Source: Gordionus sp. m RMFG-2023
Taxonomy: Eukaryota > Nematomorpha > Gordioida > Chordodea > Parachordodidae
DNA length: 64,000 bases
Assembly (NCBI RefSeq): GCF_954871325.1
Contig: NC_088775.1
Span: 46,663,561-46,727,560 of the forward strand
Direction: 5' to 3'
Shown here: positions 55,480 through 64,000 of the stretch, piece after piece
How the letters are laid out: every line of letters begins with the position of its first letter
Numbering within the stretch: the first letter of the stretch is position 1
Program-made: the position numbers and the translations under genes
Notes under the pieces: model-generated
Seen by the model: the letters and a program-made list of their open reading frames with translations, nothing else
Told to the model about the DNA's origin: nothing
Database searches by the model: none

Positions 55480-56232
55480 TTCTGTTTTTATATTGCGCAA
55501 CTGATCCGTCAGAGCAGTATTGGCTTTTTACTGAATTGATTGGTCAAAAAAATAACTATTGTAAATCCACAATAGTAAAAGGATATGTCTACAAATTATG
55601 GCCTCAGGAATTTCTATTAATAAGCGCAAAATGGGATACGATAAAAATAAAAGATTTTTTTATAATAGTTTTTACAATATAGCGTAGCGTCCTAATAATA
55701 ATCATATCTGTGCATAAGGCTCAGGACATCATATTGGTTATACTCAATTGATTTTTCAATTTTAATCCCAATACAATTCATATTTTCATTAAAAATATAA
55801 TATTATAATAATTTTTAAATATAACGCCATCTATATTATCTTTTTTATTTATATAAATAATAAAAATTCAAATAAAATAAAAAAAATAAAAATGGCCATC
55901 GAGATTTTTTATTAAGTAGTTAAATGTAAAGATCATAAACATTTTTAGAGAATATCAACACCCAAAAAAAATCCCTTCCTAACAATGTTAATTTTTTATT
56001 TTTACCGGAAATAAGTAAATAGTTAGATTTTTAAATTTTTTTTCGATATTTTCCAATGTAAAATTTTAAGGACTATAAAATGATATATAATTTGTAACTC
56101 ATTTTTTAAAAAACAAGATTTAATGAAATCACGCATTGCGCGATTTTCGACTTTGAAGGCGTATATCTTTGGATCTGGTTGAGCTAGCACTCTAAAATTA
56201 ATTTACTAAAATATACAAAATAGATAACTATC
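55480..56232. other. Unassigned DNA
   Basis: Up to about 55700 this may hold more degraded Sola-like sequence on the minus strand. The rest is AT-rich with no supported feature. Confidence 0.35.
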
Positions 56233-58061
56233 ATGCCAAGATTCGTTTATTTTAAAAATGGTCGTCTGGAAATCTCATTTTTTTGGTCGATTAGATGTGG
56301 AATGACCCATCTGGAAAGAAATCACAACAATGAATATCTAAATTATTTGAATGAAAAAACAAAATATTATGAAGTGTTATTTGCAAAAGAACCTAAAATT
56401 AATATAGAAAACCGTTTTTCCAAAAAATATGTATATATAAATTTAACATCTCATGGAACTTGTGTAAATGATCGGCCTCTATCAATTATTGAAGATTCGA
56501 TTTCAAATAATCATAAAACCAATTTATCTGGGCTCAAGTTATTGACAAAGAAAGTTTATCCCGAACTAACTATTAATAGAAAGCCCAATCCATTAGAGAC
56601 AAAATATCAAGATGGGTAGAGGGAAAACTAATAAGCTTAAAAGTTGATGCAGTTAAACAACTAGACAGGTCAATTCTTAGTGCATATTCCATTTATATCA
56701 AAGTCCATTATAATTTTGAGAGCTCTTGGAATTGCAGAATTGAAAGAAACAAGTACAGGAGAATATGTAGGAGATTATACTAAAAACTTTACAAAAATTT
56801 TTAATTAATATTGAACAAATATACACAATGGTGAAAATTTTATCAAAGCTATAAAGCTCAAAATTGATTATGATAAAGGAGTGACTCAGCAGATGATGAA
56901 ATATGTGTGAATGTATATAAATATATCGATGATATACAGAATACTTTTTTTATCAACTATTTTATCCTATCCAATTTATAGTGTACGTTGTGCAGCTCAT
57001 ACACTTCAGCTTGCAATTCAGGATGCAATAAAATTATCACCCATTGTGGATTCTCTTGCAAAAGCTAGGATATTAAATTTAAAATAAAGACATCCCACTT
57101 ATCAAAAATTATTGAAAAATATGAAACTTCCTAAGCCTTTGTTAGAACCACCTATGGGCATTCAACCCATATGTTAGAAAGGCTGATTTTACTCAAACCC
57201 AATATCTAAAATTTCTTTTCAGAGCAATCTGATTATTTATTGATTGAAGATTGGAAAGAGATAACAATTGTTGAAATTTTAAAACCAATAAAATCGTAAC
57301 CAAACAATTCCAATTTGAACAGTAAAGACTAACAGATTTTTATGCAGAATGATTAAGATGCTGCATTGAACTATAAAAAAAATGAAACCATTATTCTCAA
57401 TTACTATACTTTTGTCTTAAGAACAGAGAAGAAAGGTTTATAAAGAATGAAATTCTCTTAGCTGCCATATACCTGAACAAGATTAATTAAAAGCTTAGTA
57501 AATTAATTATTTTGAATTTATATTAAAATTGTTATTTTTGGAATTACAGTTTACTTAAATATAAACAGTATAAATCCTTAAATATTACATTTACAGGTAT
57601 TACTTAGTGATGATGAGATTTGTGCAAAAAGGCATCTTGTCAATTTATGGAGACGGATTAAAAGATAACAACGCCGACTTTATCTGATAATATTAGTTCC
57701 GATGAAGTTATTGAACAGAGAAAATGATACAAATTATAAAAGAGGGACAACGATTGCCGAGAAAAGTATTGTAACTATAATAATCGCATTATTTTAAAAG
57801 ATTAGATAGGAAGCAAAATATTTTGCATTTTTGGGAGTCTGCTAAATTGGAGCACCCTGATTCATATATTTTATCCAAAATCTTATTTGCTGTTCCTTGC
57901 AACCAAAATTAATTTATCATATTTTCACAATATAGGTTAGCGTTGAAAGATCTTTTTCACATAAGAAATTCGTTCTTTCCCCACATAGATCGAGGATGAG
58001 TGAACAATTCATGGAAGATATTATGCTAATACGTCTAAATAAAATTTAAATTGATACATGA
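56233..58061 (+). pseudogene. hAT transposase, full-length relic
   Basis: Opens with a BED-like stretch (FVYFKNGRLEISFFWSIRCG, MTHLERNHNNEY; open to 56619). Then CAAHTLQLAIQDAIKLSPIV near 57000, ERRFIKNEILLAAIYLNKIN near 57430, EHPDSYILSKILFAVPC near 57850 and the dimerisation segment ending at a stop at 58059. Between the last two, CCTTGCAACC...TTCACAATATAG looks like a short intron. Frames change repeatedly. The right terminus is probably TTTCCTGCACAACACTCT at about 58312. Its final exon is shared with copy 1 at 3814-3945. Confidence 0.7.
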
Positions 58062-59797
58062 TTGCTTTGTATTTTTAATTATTTTTTGCATATAAATAAA
58101 ATAAAAAATATTTTTTATACCAAATTTTAGTTTTTTAATTATGATTTAAATATAGAATTTTTTTTATCAATTCAAAAATTCTTAAACCCGAACTGAACCC
58201 GAAACCAAACCCGGGTTCAAAAATATCCAGAATGGAATTCACCTATTTTTATTACCTTAAACCGAACGCGGGCAAAAATATTGTTGGGTTCGCTTTCCTG
58301 CACAACACTCTTTAAATTTTATTTATAGATTTAAAGTATATTAAAAAATTTTTTATAAAATAAAAAGAACACCCAAAGTTTTATTTATTTTAAATCTTTT
58401 AAATAATAACGGCTATTTTATTATTTATACCTTAAATAAAGGATTTTTTTTAAACATGGCATCTGGATTATGGAAATGTTTTACAAATGACAAAGATAAT
58501 TTTGCAAAATGCGTTTGCAGAATTCTAATTTCACGGGGATGAATATTAATACTACCAATATCTATAAACATTTAAAGCGATTCCATAAACGGCATTTAAA
58601 GAGCTAATACAAAAAGAACGAAAAATATTAGAAGAAAAAAATCAAACTTAAAAAGAAAAGCCCAGAAAGTCAGCCAACAATATTAGCCATTTTTAATAAA
58701 ACTAGTATTTAGAAAATTTCTCATCCTAAATCCATAATTATTTTAACATTTAGAAAGGAAATGATAGCTTGTGACCACCAGCCTATTCCTATCTTGGAGG
58801 ATGATGGCTTTAAAAGGCTTTTACATCATTTATGTCCAAATTGTAAAATTTCCAATAGGAAGTATTTTTCACAAGCTGTTATTCCTGATATATATATGAA
58901 AAACTCTCCGAAAAAATTCGTAAAGAAATTTTGGTTGAAGATTCTTATTTTTCCTTTACCCCCGATATATCAACTAAAAATTCAGGTGGCGCTTCTCATA
59001 TCTCATTAACATGCCATTATATAAACCAAAACTTTAAACAAACTAATAGAGCTTTAAATGTTAAAACATTTAATAAATTGCATACAGCAATAAACATTGC
59101 TCAAATTTTAGATGAAATGATTAATTATTGGGAGATAAATAAAAATAAAATACATTTAATCATTAGAGATAATGCACCCAATATAGCTTTGGCCATAAAA
59201 ACGGTTTAAAGCGTTTCCTGCTTTGCTCATAGTTTGCAATTGATTGGGCAGCAATTTTTTCACTATATCTACCATTGATATGCTTACTCGAGTAAGAAAA
59301 ATAGTAGTCCACTTTAAACATTTTTTATTTCATAAAATAGTCTAAAAGAAATCTAAATTTGATTGCTAACTAAGCATAAATTAATACAGGTGCCGACCCA
59401 TTGGGATTCTACTTATTACATGCTCAAACGATTGATAGAACAAAAAATGGCGGTACAGTTATTCATTATCGATAATCCTAATTTGGAAAATCTCTCATTA
59501 TGAGTGGGAATTAGGAGAAAAATTAATTGATGTTCTGGAACCAATTCAGAGTGTAACAAAAGAAATAAGTGCGGAATCATATTCAATTAGCTATGACCCT
59601 TTGTTGAAATTCTGAAAATTGATTTAACGATTAATGGGGACATAGAGGAATGTGTTAATAATCAATTAAGAACTCGGTTTTTTTATATAATGATGACAAT
59701 AATCTTATCGTAAAATTACTTGATCCTCGTTATAAGGATTTCTTTTTACCAAAACACATTTCATATATTGAAAAGCTCACTGCATGTGACCCTTCGC
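57934..59797 (+). repeat. 1.8-kb duplicated hAT block, copy 2
   Basis: Partner of 3814-5590 in the same orientation, about 54 kb away. It keeps two short stretches deleted in copy 1 (near 58566-58580 and 59735-59755). It is cut at 59797 by the GAGTCG repeat. Confidence 0.85.
58456..59797 (+). pseudogene. hAT transposase, 5' two thirds (broken)
   Basis: Sister of 4328-5640: starts MASGLWKCFTNDKDNFAKC, then LEDDGFKRLLHHLCPNCKIS (58797), FSFTPDISTKNSGGASHISL (58950), IRDNAPNIALA (59163) and KLLDPRYKDFFLPKHISYIE (59720). C-terminal domain absent. Frameshifts and stops are shared with copy 1 at several places, so the copy was already broken before duplication. Confidence 0.75.
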
Positions 59798-60275
59798 AAT
59801 AATCGACTCATTTTTACAACTCAAGTTTTAAACTTGAGTCGTGAACTCAAGTCGCGACTCGAGTTATGAACTTGAGTCGACTCGAGTTATGAACTCATGT
59901 CTATATACTTGAGTCGACTAGATAACGAATGATTTTATGAACTTGAGTCGACGACTAGAGGACGAATATTTCAAATTAATTATTAATTTTAATTAAGATA
60001 TATGTTGTTTATTACATTTTTTTATTTTAGACTTCCAACTTGAGTCGTAAATAGGAATTATATACTTGAGACAATTAGAGGACAAATAGTTCTATAAATT
60101 TGATCGACTAGAGACTAGACTCTAGTACATTTCAAATTAATTAGTTATTTTTAATTTATTTTTGTTTATTATTATTAAATTTAAAATTAGATAGTCGAGT
60201 AATCCTGACTCCGTGTCGAAGTAGCAATAACTCTAGTCATTTTTACGACTCTAGTTCTGAACTTGAGTCGTGAAC
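59798..60275. repeat. GAGTCG-rich repeat block with direct ends
   Basis: Dense ACTTGAGTCG/CGACTCGAG motifs over the first 150 bp. The opening segment (TCATTTTTACAACTCAAGTT) recurs at 60236 (TCATTTTTACGACTCTAGTT), and CTTGAGTCGTGAACTCAA occurs near both ends, as direct copies about 425 bp apart. Non-coding, family unknown. It interrupts the hAT relic. Confidence 0.7.
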
Positions 60276-60279
60276 TCAA

Positions 60280-60515
60280 TAAATAGGTTAATTTAAATTT
60301 TATGAAACTCTATTACTTATTATATAAGTTTTATTTATTGGTTGGTTTTGTAGGGGTTTGGATCTTAAAATCGACTTAACTAGCTATGAGCACGAACCCC
60401 TAGAACAGATTAATATATCTTAAGTTGATTTTTCTTGACCTTATTAATATATGGTTATTAGAGTTTTCAATCGTTAGCTAATTAGATCTATTGAATAGGT
60501 AGCAAACCATGTCTA
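60280..60515 (+). repeat. Unclassified direct repeat, copy 1
   Basis: Collinear with 61200-61460: shared TTAAATTTTATGAAACT, AAAATCGACT, GCTATGAGCACGAACCCC, ATATATGGTTATTA and CTATTGAAT. Similar spacing in both. Confidence 0.8.
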
Positions 60516-61199
60516 GATGAGTGAAGCTATTTCTACGTAGGTCATGAATTATTTTATCAGCACCAAACATTGATATGATAATGGGTGGGTATCAAATAAG
60601 TATAGTTCTACCTTTATATGGTGTATATAATTTTGACCTGGGAGCGGGGGTAAAAAATATGGACTCAAATTTGTTCGTGAAAAAAATTGACATGTCTATA
60701 TCTTAACATTTAATTATTAAAAGATAAAAATATCTGCTAGATTACCAAAAATTAGGGCTTAATTTAGGTTCAGGATTTTTAAATTCTATATAACGGAAAT
60801 TTTGATAACATGAACTTAATCGAAAAAATCAATTCCTATAAAATTATTGGAAATAAAAAATGGTTGCTCGTAACATCAAAAATCGTTTGAAAAAACGTTA
60901 TGTATGTAAATTGTCGTATTTATTATTACCTCTGATTGAAATTGAAATATAAAAGATTATAATCTTCAAGGATGAGGTAATAAGAGGCAAATTTTGAGGA
61001 TTAAGATGTTTAATTGATATATATTTTTTTTAAAAACTCATAGAATTTATGAACCCCAAACTATCTTCTTTTTTTCCTGAAATAATGACCTGAATTTTAG
61101 TAATTTATTGATTTCTTCAAAACAGTAAAGGCTTGTCTATTAAAAAAAATTATAACTCAAATTTAGTCGAGTACGCTTTGAAATTTCTTCATTTTATGA
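60516..61199. other. Unassigned DNA
   Basis: AT-rich DNA between two direct repeat copies; no supported gene. Confidence 0.4.
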
Positions 61200-61460
61200 A
61201 ATTAACAGGTTAACTTAAATTTTATGAAACTAAATTACTAGTGTTGTTAATTGGTTGATAATGTTTTATCCAGACCTCGCGCTTGGCTTTAAAAATCGAC
61301 TAAATCTGCTATGAGCACGAACCCCGAGCACAGATCTATGGTTCAAACCCATATATTTTAAGTAATTTTTTATTGAACTTATTATAGATATAAATATATG
61401 GTTATTATAGGTATCAATCGATAATTAAAAGACCTATTGAATTGGCAACAATTTATTTAT
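61200..61460 (+). repeat. Unclassified direct repeat, copy 2
   Basis: Partner of 60280-60515, displaced by about 0.92 kb. Unknown element or local duplication. Confidence 0.8.
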
Positions 61461-61722
61461 TGTTTAATTCTATCCCTCAAAAAATTTCTAAAAAATTTAA
61501 TTTATTAATAATTGTTTTTTAGAAATTCTATCAAAATTTATTTTTTGTTATTTATATTTTTTTTATATTTTTTTTCATTTTTAAATACTTTTTTTAGAAA
61601 ATGTTCTCATTTTAAATACTTTTTTTATTTATAAAAAAACTTTGGCGCCAGCTATAAATAATATAAGAAAGGAAGAAAAAAAATTATTACTAAAGTAAAG
61701 AGGGCGGGAAGGAGAGGGATAG

Positions 61723-62081
61723 GTTCTAAATCGCTAAAAATTGGGAACATGGCTTATATCTCCTAGAAAATTTTTAAAGTAAATTTGAAATTAATATTAA
61801 TAAATAGTAGGGGATTAAATACTTGTATTTAAATTGAAAATTTAAAAAAAATCGCTAAAATGGAAGAAATATCATCCAAAATCCTAGTTTTGGGAATCAA
61901 TTTGGGAATTTGGATGATATTTCTTCCATTTTAGCGATTTTTTTTAAATTTTCAATTTAAATACAAGTATTTAATCCCCTAGTATTTATTAATATTAATT
62001 ACAAATTTACTTTAAAAATTTTCTAGGAGATATAAGCCATGTTCCCAATTTTTAGCGATTTTTGTTTTAGCGATTTAGAAC
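61723..62081. repeat. Near-perfect 359-bp palindrome
   Basis: GTTCTAAATCGCTAAAA at 61723 and its inverse ending at 62081 bound two arms of about 165 bp that match almost base for base (for example TTGGGAACATGGCTTATATC with its inverse at 62033-62052). The loop near 61888-61910 is about 30 bp. The right arm has a small duplication of TTTTAGCGATTT. The flanks on both sides contain AAGGAGAGGG, perhaps an imprecise target duplication. A young foldback or MITE of unknown superfamily. Confidence 0.85.
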
Positions 62082-62300
62082 GGGAACCGAAGGAGAGGGT
62101 TTATATTTAATAGAAAAGGAAAGAAAGTACTATATTTATATCGTTTTTCCCTCTTTAAACATATTTTATTTTTATTTCTTCAAATTTTTTTAGAGTATGT
62201 TACCATGTCAAATACTCCTCCGGTCAATTGACTGATTTTGACCGGTTAATTGATAGACTAAAAAATATTCAAAAATCATCTTCAAAACCTAGGTTTTTAA

Positions 62301-63859
62301 CCCTTCACTACATAGGTGGAAAAAACTCCCGCGGTTACATAGGTGGGGTCTATTTTACCCAAAATTTTAAATAGCTATATCTCAGAAAATTATAAAATTT
62401 AGGACCTAAAATTTTACATTAAAATATTAGAGATAATAAATACAAAATTTCTAGATTTCCATTTACTTTTAAATAAAGTTATGGTATTTTTACTAAAGCT
62501 GCTCAAAAAAAAAATCTTTTTTTGGAACTTTCCTTAATCATATGATATGACCAAAAATAAATGAAAGGAAGCAAATTTGTTTATATATTTTATAGTAATA
62601 ATTAAATAAATTTTATAATAAAACATCAGATATTAAAAAAATATTTGATATTAAAGTTCATGCATCTTTTTTTAAAACATTCACGACATGTTACATACAT
62701 ATGATCTTTGCATATAAATTTTGAACAATTTGAACAAATAAATGAGGATTTCTTGTCTCTAACCCTTGGATAAGAGGAGCACCTTCCTTTTTGTTTGGTT
62801 GATATAGGTTTTAATTCTTCTATATTAAGCAAATTCCCAATATTATCCCTTAGCAGTTTATTAACATGTGGGATTTTGTATTAATATTATAAACTTTGAT
62901 CTATTAATCTCCTTTAAATTATTGGACTTATAAATTATTAAAGAATTTATGCAAGATATATTCAACAAATTATAAAAAATTACCATAGGCCATCTATTTG
63001 TTATTCTGGATATTGAATAATTTGAACATAGCTGATCCACAACATCAACACGAGCCTTGGTGAGATTGTAAAATGTGATAATTTCTGGTTTTTTCAAATC
63101 CCCAGTTGATGTATCAATATTGTTATCATAGTGAAGGGTAGAAATCATCATGCTTATACTTTTTTGGTACATATGATACTAATGTCATATTATCTTAGCA
63201 GGCAAATAAACTTGAACAAATATCTTTCTTTTTAAAATTAAATGATGTTGCCTACTATTGTTAATGAATGGAAATTTAATAAATGTATAGCAAGTTCATA
63301 ACTGGTAAACCAGTTATCTGTGGTGACATTCCTATTACTCTTAGAAATGGGCTGAATTAACCTTTCAACCACATCAAAAGGATTTCTCAATTTATATGGT
63401 CCTTCAGGCTGATTGCCAGCATATAATTCTATTTTCAAAGTATAAAATGTCACAAGAATAATTCAAATTAAAAATCATATGTTAAATTTATGATTTTTTA
63501 CTCCACTGAAAAAATAAATAATATAAAATTTTCAAATTTAAAGTCATATATATCAATCAAAAAATAGATATAATTATATTTTTTTCAATTATATTTATTA
63601 ACCTGACATACATAAATATAATTAGTAACAAAAAAAAAATTACGTCATTACATAGGTGGGGTATATTTTACCCCAAGCTCAACAAATAGCATATATCTCA
63701 AAAACTATCAAATCAATAATCATGAAATTTGGAAGTTGTATTCCTTGTTACAAAATATTAAACTACTGAAAAAACCAGGTCGGAATATCTTCTAGGTTTT
63801 GTATTACAATTATTATAAAAGTTGTGGGGTCGTATTTACCCCACCTTTGTTGTGAAGGG
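62301..63859 (-). mobile_element. piggyBac relic, TTAA-flanked (1559 bp)
   Basis: TTAA (62297-62300) followed by CCCTTCAC; on the other side GTGAAGGG followed by TTAA (63860-63863). Subterminal ACATAGGTGGGGT and TTTTACCC motifs recur at 62310-62362 and 63645-63665, with a further TTTACCCCACC at 63836-63846. It carries the C-terminal half of a transposase on the minus strand; the N-terminal half is missing. Confidence 0.9.
62626..63475 (-). pseudogene. piggyBac transposase, C-terminal half
   Basis: Reading on the minus strand: YTLKIELYAGNQPEGPYKLR and RNVTTDNWFTSYELAIHLLN (63453-63238, the DNWF aspartate); TKARVDVVDQLCSNYSISRI and TNRWPMVIFYNLLNISCINS (63100-62935, the next catalytic Asp in VDVVDQ); then RCSSYPRVRDKKSSFICSNC and KFICKDHMYVTCREC (62790-62665), the Cys-rich finger at the C-terminus. 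These follow the piggyBac order closely. The first catalytic Asp and the whole N-terminus are absent, and frame changes separate the three blocks. Confidence 0.9.
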
Positions 63860-64000
63860 TTAATTAATTTATGACGATTTACAAAGTTAGGAATTTATTG
63901 AATCCTTTGGATGTGCAGCACATGGCTAGAATCTATTTATTAAAAATTTATGCCAAATACGTTTTATTGAAAGAAGATCATCAAAAAAGCCAAACATATA

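Overview
The window is a very AT-rich stretch of animal nuclear DNA, most likely from an arthropod (inferred from the mix of transposon families and the style of the one host gene; no marker fixes the species). It contains one recognisable host gene, four exons of a kelch-like (BTB-BACK-kelch) gene on the minus strand, and almost everything else is transposon debris lying in or around the introns of that gene. No rRNA, tRNA, CRISPR array or bacterial-type operon was seen.

Host gene: exons at 51929-51758 (end of the BACK domain), 51574-51428, 18895-18767 and 17280-17104 (kelch blades). All four splice in frame with AG/GT borders, and the three internal junctions share phase 1. The intron between the second and third exons is about 32.5 kb. 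The BTB exons must lie beyond the right edge or be unrecognised, and the remaining blades lie below 17104.

Layout from left to right. 0.4-8.3 kb: a hAT MITE fragment, a pogo/Tigger relic, a tail-to-head pair of hAT relics (copy 1 of a 1.8-kb duplication), a hAT element with CARRGTTGCC ends and a complete 728-bp hAT MITE. 8.5-14.4 kb: a MULE with a FLYWCH-like finger, a hAT with a perfect 8-bp target duplication, foldback MITEs and short tandem repeats. 14.4-17.8 kb: a well-preserved hAT transposase with four short introns, then a MITE of the same family. 19.1-32.5 kb: a 13.4-kb foldback structure whose arms hold about 12 and 6 copies of a ~290-bp unit in opposite orientation. Nested inside it are a Sola-like element (TSD AGCA), a Tc1/mariner element (TSD TA), hAT MITEs, a LINE fragment and a second, smaller foldback. 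33-38 kb: a LINE fragment, then a TTAA-flanked piggyBac relic with a hAT inserted in it. 39-44 kb: MITEs and an unclassified direct repeat. 43.8-48.1 kb: broken fossils of Ty3/gypsy LTR retrotransposons. 48.5-50.3 kb: a pogo-ended region enclosing a MULE remnant flanked by 16-bp tandem inverted arrays. 51-64 kb: MITEs, a LINE, two Sola-like fragments, hAT relics with copy 2 of the duplication, a 359-bp near-perfect palindrome and a second TTAA-flanked piggyBac relic.

Nothing here amounts to a new biochemical pathway. The most notable structure is the giant nested foldback inside the intron, because its two arms serve as empty-site references for each other and allow insertions to be dated relative to one another. 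All family assignments come from motif recognition by eye, and no database search was possible.
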